A stretch of 64,000 nt of DNA, taken from the NCBI RefSeq assembly GCF_014230465.1, contig NZ_JAAXCY010000002.1:124001-188000 (forward strand). Reading direction: 5' to 3'. The position numbers were made by a program, and so were the translations under genes. Positions 7,850 to 15,815 of this stretch are shown here, piece after piece. Under the pieces are notes generated by a model that searched no databases, had not been told where the DNA came from, and worked only from the letters and a program-made list of their open reading frames with translations. This stretch comes from Pseudomonas cremoris (GTDB lineage: Bacteria > Pseudomonadota > Gammaproteobacteria > Pseudomonadales > Pseudomonadaceae). Positions within the stretch are counted from its first letter, which is position 1; every line of letters begins with the position of its first letter.

Positions 7850-8359
7850 TCAGCCCGCCGAATGGAAGCGCTTGGCGGTGGTGTAGTTTTTGTTCCAGTA
7901 AGTGTTGTTCAACGAGTCGATGCGCACGTTCTTGCCGGTACGCGGCGAGTGAATGAATTTGCCCTCGCCGATATAGAGCCCCACATGGCTGACCTGGCCG
8001 CGACCATTGCCCTTGAAAAACACCGCGTCGCCAGGTTTCAGAGCGTTGCGCTTGATCGTTGCGGCCTTGGAGCGATGCATCGCCACCGTGATGCGCGGGA
8101 GGTGGATGTTGGCTTCGGTCTTGAACAGATAAACCAGGAAACTGCTGCAATCAAAGCCCTGGTCCTCCGAGGTCCCTCCCCATTTATAAGGTGTGCCCAG
8201 CAACTCGTGGGCGCGGTCGACCACATTGTCGATCACATCGGTGATCGCAGGCTCGTTTAGCGACTCGATGAACATAGGACGGGGTTGCAGACTGGCCGAA
8301 GCCGATGAAATAACCAAAGACAGGCTGACAATGACTAAACAATAAAATGACTTGAGCAT
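7850..8359 (-). CDS. NlpC/P60 family cell-wall peptidase (C40)
   Basis: A 169-residue exported protein with an N-terminal signal (LKSFYCLVIVSLSLVISSASA) and a C-terminal NlpC/P60 domain. The catalytic Cys71 is in GFDCSSFLVYLF, His125 in SHVGLYIGEG, and the third polar residue is His137 in FIHSPR. Enzymes of this family cleave peptide stems of peptidoglycan in the periplasm. The ATG at 8359 was chosen over an upstream TTG at 8392 because it places the hydrophobic core at the N-terminus. The gene is convergent with desT with only 5 bp between them. Confidence 0.88.
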   Translation of the reverse strand: MLKSFYCLVIVSLSLVISSASASLQPRPMFIESLNEPAITDVIDNVVDRAHELLGTPYKWGGTSEDQGFDCSSFLVYLFKTEANIHLPRITVAMHRSKAATIKRNALKPGDAVFFKGNGRGQVSHVGLYIGEGKFIHSPRTGKNVRIDSLNNTYWNKNYTTAKRFHSAG

Positions 8360-8636
8360 GATGAACGTCGCAGTGAATTGAACACGGCGCAAAGCCTACT
8401 TTTCCTGCACGTAACGTAATGAACGGCGAATCCTCAGGTCGCGTAGGACAAATCCGAAAACGCTCGCCGCGAGTGCAACGAACGGAACCGCGCACCATGT
8501 TGACGCACGAAAACAGACCTCCCGCGCCCTATTTAGTGGCGCTTGCACAAAGACCTACAGGCAATTCCTACTCTCCCGCGGGGTTGGCAAGCCCCTTGCT
8601 CTAGCACTTGCATCGCTCATCGCTGGAAGCTTCCTC

Positions 8637-9137
8637 ATGCTGGTGATCCATCGCCGAATCGCCCCCCAAGCCCTCTGGGCCGCCGAGCTGCTGCTGAATT
8701 TCGAAGCACGCAGCAAAAGCCGCCTGCGCTGTTTCAGTGCTGACGGTGAAGACGTCGGCCTTTTCCTGGAGCGCGGTCAACCACCGTTGCACGATGGTGA
8801 ATTCCTACAAGCGGAAGACGGACGTGTCGTACGCGTCTGTGCCCGTCCTGAACAGTTGCTGCACGTCACCTGCAACAGCGCGTTTGAACTGACCCGCGCC
8901 GCCTATCACCTGGGCAATCGTCACGTCGCCTTGCAAGTCGGGGATGGCTGGCTACGCCTGCTCGATGACTACGTACTCAAGGCCATGCTGGATCAGTTGG
9001 GCGCCACCACAGAGACCCTTGAAGCGCCGTTCCAACCGGAACACGGTGCCTATGGGGGCGGCCATCATCATTCACGGCATGGCGACGAGGATTTCAACTA
9101 CCCACCCAAGCTGCATCAGTTCGGCGTGCGCCCATGA
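8637..9137 (+). CDS. ureE: Urease accessory protein UreE
   Basis: A 166-residue nickel metallochaperone. The N-terminal peptide-binding domain is followed by the metal-binding domain with YHLGNRHVALQ (His91, His96). A histidine-rich tail (GGHHHSRHGDED, about 141-152) can hold additional nickel. It delivers Ni2+ to the UreFG complex during urease maturation. The stop overlaps the ureF start by 4 bp (ATGA), so the two are translationally coupled. The urease structural genes and ureD are not in this window. Confidence 0.96.
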   Translation: MLVIHRRIAPQALWAAELLLNFEARSKSRLRCFSADGEDVGLFLERGQPPLHDGEFLQAEDGRVVRVCARPEQLLHVTCNSAFELTRAAYHLGNRHVALQVGDGWLRLLDDYVLKAMLDQLGATTETLEAPFQPEHGAYGGGHHHSRHGDEDFNYPPKLHQFGVRP

Positions 9138-9808
9138 ACCCAGCCTGGGCGCTGCTGCGTCTGGCCAGTCCGCAATTGCCGATTGGCGGCTACAGCTATT
9201 CCCAGGGCCTGGAGATGGCCGTGGAAAATGGTCGCGTTAACGACGCAGCCACTGCCCGCCGCTGGATCAGCGATCAGTTGCTGCTCAACCTCGCCCGCTT
9301 CGAAGCACCGCTACTGCTCGCCCATTGCCGCGCTGCCGCTGATGAGGACTGGTCGTGCCTGGCGCAATTGTGCGAAGAGCACCGCGCCAGCCGTGAGACC
9401 CGTGAGCTGTATCAAGAGAGCCGGCAAATGGGCTACTCGTTGCAACAATTGCTCAACGGTCTGCCGGAATTGGACGGCGCCGCCCGCGCCCTTCTTGAGC
9501 AGTGCAGCGAACCCCACCTTGCGCTGGGCTGGGCCCTCGCCGCACGCGCCTGGAACATCAAGCCCGACGATGCGCTAGCCGCTTGGCTGTGGAGTTGGCT
9601 GGAGAATCAACTCGCGGTGCTGATGAAAACCCTGCCCCTGGGCCAGCAAGCCGCCCAGCGCCTGACCAGCGAACTGCTGCCACTGCTGCAACAAGCCCAG
9701 CAGGACGCCGCTCGCATCGACCTCAACCATTTAGGCAGCGCCGCGTTTGGCCTGTCGCTGGCGTGCATGGCCCATGAGCGCCAGTACAGCCGCCTGTTCC
9801 GTTCCTAG
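9134..9808 (+). CDS. ureF: Urease accessory protein UreF
   Basis: A 224-residue, mostly helical protein beginning LLRLASPQLPIGGYSYSQGLE, the typical UreF opening. The conserved helix GWALAARAW is near residue 140. UreF binds UreD and UreG and acts as a GTPase-gating component in loading nickel into apo-urease. It overlaps ureE by 4 bp and is followed by ureG after 12 bp, where the ribosome site AGGAGAAG lies. Confidence 0.96.
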   Translation: MNPAWALLRLASPQLPIGGYSYSQGLEMAVENGRVNDAATARRWISDQLLLNLARFEAPLLLAHCRAAADEDWSCLAQLCEEHRASRETRELYQESRQMGYSLQQLLNGLPELDGAARALLEQCSEPHLALGWALAARAWNIKPDDALAAWLWSWLENQLAVLMKTLPLGQQAAQRLTSELLPLLQQAQQDAARIDLNHLGSAAFGLSLACMAHERQYSRLFRS

Positions 9809-9820
9809 GAGAAGAAGCAC

Positions 9821-10435
9821 ATGAACACTCAACCTCTGCGCGTAGGCATCGGCGGCCCGGTGGGTTCGGGCAAGACCGCCCTGACCCTGGCCCTGTGCCT
9901 CGCCCTGCGCGACCGCTACAACCTCGCCGTGGTCACCAACGACATTTACACCCGCGAAGATGCCGACTTCCTGGTGCGCAACCAGGCCCTCGCGCCCGAA
10001 CGAATCATTGGTGTGGAAACCGGTGGCTGCCCGCACACCGCGATCCGCGAAGACGCCTCGATCAACCTCGAAGCGGTGGACCAACTCAACCGCCGCTTCC
10101 CCGGCCTGGACCTGATCCTGGTGGAGTCCGGCGGCGACAACCTGTCGGCAACCTTCAGCCCGGAACTCTCGGACCTGACCATCTACGTGATCGATGTCTC
10201 CGCCGGCGACAAGCTGCCGCGCAAGGGTGGGCCCGGCATTTGCAAATCCGACTTGCTGGTGATCAACAAGATCGACCTCGCGCCACTGGTGGGCGCCTCG
10301 CTGGAACTGATGAACAGCGACACCACCCGCATGCGCAACGGCAAACCCTTTGTGTTCAGCAACCAGAAAACCGGGATCGGCCTGGATGAGATCGTCGCTT
10401 TCATCGAACGCCAAGGCCTGCTGACCGCTGCCTGA
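9821..10435 (+). CDS. ureG: Urease accessory GTPase UreG
   Basis: A 204-residue SIMIBI-class GTPase. The P-loop [11 protein letters not shown] spans residues 11-21. The nickel-binding Cys-Pro-His motif is Cys70-His72 in [15 protein letters not shown]. Switch and base-recognition elements include LVESGGDNL and VINKIDLAP. It couples GTP hydrolysis to nickel insertion into urease. The length is normal for the family. It is the third gene of the ureEFG-hupE unit. Confidence 0.97.
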   Translation: MNTQPLRVGIGGPVGSGKTALTLALCLALRDRYNLAVVTNDIYTREDADFLVRNQALAPERIIGVETGGCPHTAIREDASINLEAVDQLNRRFPGLDLILVESGGDNLSATFSPELSDLTIYVIDVSAGDKLPRKGGPGICKSDLLVINKIDLAPLVGASLELMNSDTTRMRNGKPFVFSNQKTGIGLDEIVAFIERQGLLTAA

Positions 10436-10457
10436 TCAACCCATAAGGAACCTGTCC

Positions 10458-11030
10458 ATGAGCCTCAAGAAACTCTTCGCCGCCGCCACCCTATTGCTCG
10501 CCCCGGCCCTGGCCTTCGCGCATCCGGGCCATGGCGACAACGGCCTGGTGGCCGGTATCAGCCACCCACTCAGCGGCATCGACCACTTGCTAGCGATGAT
10601 TGCCGTCGGTTTGTGGGCTGCACAACAGAAAGGCTCTGCCCGCTGGGCGCTGCCGTGCACGTTCGTCGGCACCATGCTGATTGGCGGTGTGCTCGGTTTT
10701 GAAGGGATGCAATTGCCAGCGATGGAAAGCGGCATCGCTGCATCGGTATTGGCCCTGGGCCTGGCAGTGGCACTGGCGGTGCGGCCGCCGTTGTTCGTGG
10801 CGGTGGGTGCGACCGCATTGTTCGCGCTGTTCCACGGTGTGGCGCATGGTTTGGAGCTGCCGGACATGTCCAGCCCTTGGGCGTATGCGGCTGGGTTTGT
10901 GGCGGCAACGGCGGTGTTGCACGCGGCCGGTTATGCAGTGGTGCGCTTTCTGCCGGCGGCGGCAGCACCGTTGGTGCGGATTGCCGGGGCAGCTTCGGCG
11001 GCGACTGGGGTTTGGTTGCTGGCGGGCTGA
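10458..11030 (+). CDS. hupE: HupE/UreJ family nickel permease
   Basis: A 190-residue membrane protein with a cleavable N-terminal signal (to about residue 21). Straight after cleavage comes the HPGHGDNG motif that marks HupE/UreJ proteins and probably binds metal. Six further hydrophobic segments follow, including HPLSGIDHLLAMIAVGLW and FALFHGVAHG, whose histidines and aspartate are conserved in the family. Known members import Ni2+ (or Co2+). Its position 22 bp after ureG makes nickel supply to urease the natural role. RBS AAGGA lies before the ATG. Confidence 0.9.
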   Translation: MSLKKLFAAATLLLAPALAFAHPGHGDNGLVAGISHPLSGIDHLLAMIAVGLWAAQQKGSARWALPCTFVGTMLIGGVLGFEGMQLPAMESGIAASVLALGLAVALAVRPPLFVAVGATALFALFHGVAHGLELPDMSSPWAYAAGFVAATAVLHAAGYAVVRFLPAAAAPLVRIAGAASAATGVWLLAG

Positions 11031-11055
11031 GTATTGCAGCGCTTGTGAGGGCCTC

Positions 11056-11137
11056 TTCGCGAGCAAGCCCGCTCCCACAGTTGACCGAGTACATCCTTGG
11101 AATACGGTCAAACTGTGGCAGCGGGCTTGCTCGCGAA
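11056..11137. repeat. REP pair (REPIN), head-outward type with conserved spacer
   Basis: The inverted core comes first and the forward core second, enclosing TTGACCGAGTACATCCTTGG...CGGTCAA, a spacer that is itself an interrupted palindrome. The second core has one change (TGTGGCAGCGGG). It lies between hupE and the AGE-family gene. Confidence 0.93.
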
Positions 11138-11213
11138 AGCGCTCGACCAGACACCACAGTTCCCAAGCCTGCTACCATGCGCGCCTACACCCCTGCCGTG
11201 ACGACGCCAGCCA

Positions 11214-12323
11214 ATGCCCACCGCTCCAAACTCCGCCCTGAACGCCGTGCTCACGCACTTCCACAGCCTTATCGTGCCGCTCTGGCAGGGCCCGGGCTGG
11301 AACGCCGAACTGGCGTTGCCTTATGAAGCACTGGACGCCGATCACCGTCCATTGCCCCCACAACGTTACCGCGCCATGGCTTGCGCCCGGCAGTTGTACC
11401 TGTTCGCCAGCCTGATCGGCGAGCCCGGTGCAGCCTTCGCCGAAGAGCGCGCAGCCGCGCTGTTCCGCTCCCTGCAACGGCACTTCCACGACGCCGAGCA
11501 CGGCGGCTGGTTCTACAGCATCGACCCGGCCGGGCAGCCGCTGGACAAGCGCAAAGACCTCTATACCCACGCTTTCATCATCTTCGCCTGCGCCCATTAC
11601 TGGGCCAAAGTGCGCGAGCCGTTGGTGGAGTCGGTGCTCAACGCCGCCCTTGAAGTGGTCGCCCAACGCTTTTCCACAGGCGACGGCCTGTTTGAGGCGG
11701 AGTTGGAGCGCAATTGGTCATCCTTGAAGTCCGGCCCGCTGCAAAACCCGTTGATGCACCTGGCCGAAGGCTTCCTCGCCACCCTCGCGGTGCGTGAAGA
11801 CGCTGACGTACAAGCGGCCCTGCTGGCCTTGGCGAAGGCGATGCAGCAGCGCTTCATCGACCGCCAGCAAGGCGTGATGATGGAAAAACCGCTAGGTGCT
11901 GTGGATAACTGGTTTGAACCGGGGCACCAGTTTGAGTGGTTCTTTTTGCTGGAGTCTTCGGATGTGCTGCGTGGCACGCCGCTGCATGCTTCGCTGACGC
12001 GGGCGTTTGCCTATGCCGAGCAAACCGGTGTGGATAAGTCGAGCGGCGCGGTCAGCGGCATGCTGGCGTTGGACGGCAGCGTACGCGACGGCACCCAGCG
12101 GATCTGGGCCCAGGCGGAATACCTGCGAGCACTGACCTTGCGGCCCAATAGCGAAGCCGTGTTGCAGCGCCAATTGCTGGCGCTGCAACGGCACTTCTTG
12201 CATGAGAAAGGCTGGAATGAATGCCTGGATGCCAAGGGTGTGGTGAGCCGTCGGGATATGCCGTCGACTACGCCTTATCACTTGGCGACTTGCTATCAGG
12301 GTCTGATCCAGCATCTCGGGTGA
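11214..12323 (+). CDS. AGE-family epimerase/isomerase (sugar isomerase)
   Basis: A 369-residue protein of the N-acylglucosamine 2-epimerase/mannose isomerase family, an (alpha/alpha)6 barrel. Family signatures visible are RKDLYTHAFIIFA (about 104-116), the catalytic-histidine segment PGHQFEWFFLL (about 236-246) and the C-terminal TPYHLATCY. Characterised relatives interconvert free aldoses and ketoses such as mannose and fructose, or epimerise cellobiose. The exact sugar cannot be assigned. The start ATG at 11214 is close to the REP pair. It is probably monocistronic. Confidence 0.85.
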   Translation: MPTAPNSALNAVLTHFHSLIVPLWQGPGWNAELALPYEALDADHRPLPPQRYRAMACARQLYLFASLIGEPGAAFAEERAAALFRSLQRHFHDAEHGGWFYSIDPAGQPLDKRKDLYTHAFIIFACAHYWAKVREPLVESVLNAALEVVAQRFSTGDGLFEAELERNWSSLKSGPLQNPLMHLAEGFLATLAVREDADVQAALLALAKAMQQRFIDRQQGVMMEKPLGAVDNWFEPGHQFEWFFLLESSDVLRGTPLHASLTRAFAYAEQTGVDKSSGAVSGMLALDGSVRDGTQRIWAQAEYLRALTLRPNSEAVLQRQLLALQRHFLHEKGWNECLDAKGVVSRRDMPSTTPYHLATCYQGLIQHLG

Positions 12324-12336
12324 CTTCAAGGGCCTC

Positions 12337-12418
12337 TTCGCGAGCAAGCCCGCTCCCACAGTTGACCGCATTCCAAGGATGTACTCGGTCGAAATGTAGG
12401 AGCGGGCTTGCTCGCGAA
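12337..12418. repeat. REP pair (REPIN), head-outward type, spacer inverted
   Basis: Same architecture as the element at 11056-11137, but the spacer (TTGACCGCATTCCAAGGATG...) is close to the reverse complement of the spacer there, so the element sits in the opposite orientation. It lies between the convergent AGE-family gene and the CDF transporter gene. Confidence 0.93.
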
Positions 12419-12443
12419 CGCCTCACCTCGGTCTAACTGCCTG

Positions 12444-13349
12444 TCACGCAATCCACTTACGATCCCCGGTAAAGCTGATCGTCAGCCACCTCGCCGCATC
12501 CGCTTTGCCCAGCCCTGTGGATATCTCCTCGCGCAACCCATCCAGGGTCGCAACGCTGTCCACCGGGTAATCCGCCGGCAGCACCACGTGAATCTCGATA
12601 AACCGCGCCCGTCCGTGCTTTTGCACGTAGGACACATAATCGTCAAACCCATGCTTGGCCTGGGCCGCATCCATCACTTCGCGCACCTTGTCGTCCAACT
12701 GGTCCGGAGCAATCCCCAACACCTCGCGCAACGCCGGGCGCAGGATCTTGAACGCCGGCGCCAGCATGCTCAGGGCCAACAGGATCAGGATCAATGGGTC
12801 GACATACACCGCCCACTCACCGTAGCCCTGGGACTTGAGCAACAGTGCCGCCAGAAAGCTGATCAGCAAGCCCACCGACAACATCGCATCCACCAGCCAA
12901 CTGATGTTGTCGAACTGGATCAGCGATGACTTGAGCGTGCGATTGCGATAACGCACGTAGAAGAAGTAGGCGAACTCGACGACGGTAAACACCGCCGCAT
13001 AAATGATCACCAGCCCCAACTCGATCTCGCGTCCGCCATTGATAATGCCGAACACACCGTTGAGGAACGCATAGATGGCAATCAGCAACAGGAAGCTGCC
13101 TTCGATCAGCAGCACCATGGGCTCCAGGTGCCAATAACCGAACTGGAAACGCTCGTTGCTTTTCTTGGCGATCAGCTTGGCCGTGATCAGCATCAACACC
13201 TTGATGGCGGTGGCGATCAGCGAGAAAAAGCCATCGAACAGAATGGATTGGGCGCCGGATATCACACCCGTGACAATCCCGGCGATCGCGACTGCGAACA
13301 TCAGGATGGTCGATTGTTTGAGCAGGGACTGCTCACCTCGGTTACTCAC
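12444..13349 (-). CDS. Cation diffusion facilitator (CDF) family transporter
   Basis: A 301-residue protein with six predicted membrane helices followed by a cytosolic domain of about 85 residues. The order is that of CDF metal exporters. The start is a GTG at 13349 behind a strong GGGAGGA site, because the ATG further upstream lies inside a REP pair. The usual TM2 motif DxxxD is replaced by FDGFFS, and in TM5 H/DxxxD reads SWLVD. The canonical four-ligand transport site is therefore D/S plus S/D. The protein may move a less common cation, or protons may be handled differently. It has no metal-resistance neighbour. Confidence 0.82.
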   Translation of the reverse strand: MSNRGEQSLLKQSTILMFAVAIAGIVTGVISGAQSILFDGFFSLIATAIKVLMLITAKLIAKKSNERFQFGYWHLEPMVLLIEGSFLLLIAIYAFLNGVFGIINGGREIELGLVIIYAAVFTVVEFAYFFYVRYRNRTLKSSLIQFDNISWLVDAMLSVGLLISFLAALLLKSQGYGEWAVYVDPLILILLALSMLAPAFKILRPALREVLGIAPDQLDDKVREVMDAAQAKHGFDDYVSYVQKHGRARFIEIHVVLPADYPVDSVATLDGLREEISTGLGKADAARWLTISFTGDRKWIA

Positions 13350-13442
13350 ATTTCCTCCCGTCAAAACCTTAAAACCGCACAGTGCGGAGGGGTTTTCAGG
13401 AGGAGAGTGTACCTTATGGCCTGTTTTGGCCGATCTGACGCC

Positions 13443-13524
13443 TTCGCGAGCAAGCCCGCTCCCACATTTTGACCGAGTACATCCTTGAAATGCGGCCAAA
13501 TGTGGGAGCGGGCTTGCTCGCGAA
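13443..13524. repeat. REP pair (REPIN), head-outward type
   Basis: Inverted core, spacer TTTTGACCGAGTACATCC..., then forward core. It has the same spacer orientation as the element at 11056. It lies between the CDF gene promoter region and the 3' end of the SDR gene. Confidence 0.95.
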
Positions 13525-13546
13525 GCAGGCGACGCGGTTTAAAGCC

Positions 13547-14311
13547 TTACTTCGCGCCACGCTCAATCGCAAACCCAGCCCAGGTCTGGCTCACCGGCAT
13601 CAGCTCCAGGCGGTTGATGTTCACATGCGCCGGGGTGTTCATGACCCAGAAGATCGTGTCCGCAATGTCCTGCGGCTGGATCGGCTCGGCACCGGCATAC
13701 GTCGCGTCGTAACGCGCCTGGTCACCACCAAAGCGCACCAGCGAGAACTCGCTCTCACACAAGCCTGGCTCGATGTTGGTCACACGCACGCCGGTACCTT
13801 GCAGGTCGCAACGCAGGTTCAGCGAGAACTGCTTCACGAACGCCTTGGAGCCGCCGTACACGTGGCTGCCCGGGTACGGGTAGTTACCGGCGATGGAGCC
13901 CAGGTTGATGATGCCCGCGCCACGGCCGTGTGCAATAAGGCGTGGCAGCAGCAAGTTGGTGGTGGTCAGCAGGCCCTTGATGTTGGTGTCGACCATGGTT
14001 TCCCAATCGTCGAGGTTGCACTTGGGTGCTGGGTCGGTGCCTACGGCCAGGCCCGCGTTGTTGATCAGCCCGCGCAGCTTGGCAAACGATGGCGGCAGGT
14101 TGGCAATGGCCTCTTCCATGCCTTTGCGATCACGCACGTCCACTACCAGGCCGTGCACTTCGGTCTGCTTGGAGAGTTCTTCGACCAACGCATTCAGGCG
14201 GTCGGCACGACGGCCAGTGAGCACCAGTTTCCAGCCGGCTTCGGCAAAACGACGGGCGCAGGCTTCGCCGAAACCTGAGGTTGCGCCAGTAATAAACAGC
14301 GTGTCGGACAT
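13547..14311 (-). CDS. SDR family NADP-dependent 3-hydroxy acid dehydrogenase (YdfG-like)
   Basis: A 254-residue classical short-chain dehydrogenase. The cofactor motif is TGATSGFG (residues 8-15), with RR at 34-35 favouring NADP. NNAG is at 84-87, the catalytic Ser139 at GSIAGN, and Tyr152-x3-Lys156 at VYGGSK. The sequence style is that of E. coli YdfG, which oxidises L-allo-threonine, serine and 3-hydroxypropionate. The substrate here is inferred from that likeness only. AAGGAG lies 7 nt before the ATG at 14311. It is monocistronic. Confidence 0.85.
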   Translation of the reverse strand: MSDTLFITGATSGFGEACARRFAEAGWKLVLTGRRADRLNALVEELSKQTEVHGLVVDVRDRKGMEEAIANLPPSFAKLRGLINNAGLAVGTDPAPKCNLDDWETMVDTNIKGLLTTTNLLLPRLIAHGRGAGIINLGSIAGNYPYPGSHVYGGSKAFVKQFSLNLRCDLQGTGVRVTNIEPGLCESEFSLVRFGGDQARYDATYAGAEPIQPQDIADTIFWVMNTPAHVNINRLELMPVSQTWAGFAIERGAK

Positions 14312-14986
14312 GGTGTTCTCCTTGCGGGCATCGGGAAAAAAATCAGCCAGCAGAATGCCCGTACGCCGCGGTTGCGGCAACCGCTATGCGCAGAACTTCA
14401 TGTGTTGCTGATCAGTTTTTAACCATATCTCGCAAAGCCTTACAGAACGTGGTCTGCAGCCATGTGCGCGCAGGTTATCCACAACTGCGCCCACAGTCTT
14501 TGGGGGCAAGTGCGAAACACCTGAAGCCTCTGTATACGGGGCTTGCAGGCGATTTTAGAAAGTTTTTTGCTTGACCTGCAGAGGGGCGTATGTAGCCCCA
14601 TGGGCAAGAGGTAAATCCGAACGATGGCTACAGGCCAGACATTCCGGCCTCTGCGGCAGTCTTTCCAGAGTTTAATCACAGACTTATCCACAGGCTCAAG
14701 CGACATAAATCAGTCATATACCTGTGTCTTTAAACAGGTTGACAAACCCCTTCGCCGGTCGCGTAAAACCCACTGATCAAAAAACAACCACGCTGCTGGA
14801 GGCCACGGTTTTAAAGGCGTTCAGCCAGCTACTACCACGTTACCCACAGCCGGTTCCACAGTGGATGGGGACAAGTCAAAACTGTGACAAAACAGGGATT
14901 TGCGGCGGCTATATGTCGCGCTTTGGGAGGTGGCTGGATTTGTTTTCCACAATTTGGTATCGGCCTTATGAACACCGTAAAACAAG
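14312..14986. other. 675-bp non-coding gap with a cluster of DnaA-box-like sites
   Basis: No protein-like frame is present between the SDR gene and the REP pair before livF. Four DnaA-box-like 9-mers lie in the same orientation: TTATCCACA at 14475-14483 and 14684-14692 (perfect), TTACCCACA at 14840-14848 (one change) and TTTTCCACA at 14943-14951 (fits TTWTNCACA). A GGGGC/GCCCC hairpin lies near 14582-14600. The stretch could be a DnaA-binding locus, a small RNA gene, or both. The sequence alone does not decide. Confidence 0.5.
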
Positions 14987-15075
14987 TGTGGGAGCGGGCT
15001 TGCTCGCGAAAGCGGTGGGTCAGCTGCAGATGTACTGACTGACACATCGCTTTCGCGAGCAAGCCCGCTCCCACA
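14987..15075. repeat. REP pair (REPIN), head-inward type
   Basis: Forward and inverted cores flank a spacer carrying GTCAGCTGCAG...ACTGACTGACAC. It lies 23 bp after the end of the livF coding sequence and so at the 3' end of the bra/liv transcript. Confidence 0.95.
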
Positions 15076-15098
15076 GGGGTTTTGCGTCAAGCTTTAGA

Positions 15099-15815
15099 TC
15101 AGTGCCCGCCGAGGTAGGCGTTGCGCACTTCCTCGTTCACCAACAGCTCTTTACCGGTACCGGTGAGGCGAATCTCCCCGTTAACCATCACATACGCCCG
15201 GTCCGACAGGCGCAACGCATGGTTGGCGTTCTGCTCCACCAGGAAGATGGTCATCCCGGTAGCCGCCAGCTCACGCAAGGTCGAGAAGATCTGCTTCACC
15301 ACAATCGGCGCCAAGCCCAGGCTGGGTTCGTCCAACAGCAACAGCTTGGGCCGGCTCATCAGCGCACGAGCGATGGCGAGCATTTGCTGCTCGCCACCGG
15401 ACATGGTCATGGCCCGCTGGGTGCGCCGTTCCTTGAGCCGTGGGAACAGCTCGAACATGCGCTGCATGTCTTCCTGCGCAAACTTGTCGCCAATGGGGAT
15501 AGTGCCCATCAGCAGGTTTTCCTCAACCGTCATGTCGGGGAACACCCGTCGCCCTTCCGGCGACTGCGCAATGCCGTTGGAGGCGATGTAGTGGGAGGAT
15601 TTGTGGGTAATGTCGACGCCGTTGTACAGAATCTGCCCCGACTCGGCCCGTGGCTGGCCGAAGATCGACATCAGCAACGTGGATTTACCCGCGCCGTTGG
15701 AGCCGATCAGGCTCACCGTTTCGCCTTCGTTGATGTGCAGCGAGACTTTTTTCAGGGCCTGGATCGGGCCGTAGTACACGTCCAGGTCCTTCATTTCGAG
15801 GATAGGTGCACTCAT
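15099..15815 (-). CDS. livF: Branched-chain amino acid ABC transporter ATP-binding protein LivF (BraG)
   Basis: A 238-residue ABC ATPase. Walker A is GSNGAGKST (about 37-45), the signature MSGGEQQMLAIARAL, Walker B LLLLDEPSLGLAP, and the switch region FLVEQNANHAL. It is one of the two cytoplasmic ATPases driving high-affinity uptake of leucine, isoleucine and valine. The start ATG at 15815 overlaps the livG stop by 4 bp (ATGA). It is the last gene of the five-gene operon. Confidence 0.95.
   Translation of the reverse strand: MSAPILEMKDLDVYYGPIQALKKVSLHINEGETVSLIGSNGAGKSTLLMSIFGQPRAESGQILYNGVDITHKSSHYIASNGIAQSPEGRRVFPDMTVEENLLMGTIPIGDKFAQEDMQRMFELFPRLKERRTQRAMTMSGGEQQMLAIARALMSRPKLLLLDEPSLGLAPIVVKQIFSTLRELAATGMTIFLVEQNANHALRLSDRAYVMVNGEIRLTGTGKELLVNEEVRNAYLGGH

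Noticed and set aside
13350..13499. Longer N-terminus for the CDF transporter
   Set aside because: The extra 50 codons translate the REP element. The GTG at 13349 has a strong ribosome site.
11056..13524. Regularly spaced palindromes that could suggest a CRISPR array
   Set aside because: The repeats are REP pairs separated by genes, with inverted instead of direct copies, no unique 30-bp spacers and no cas genes.
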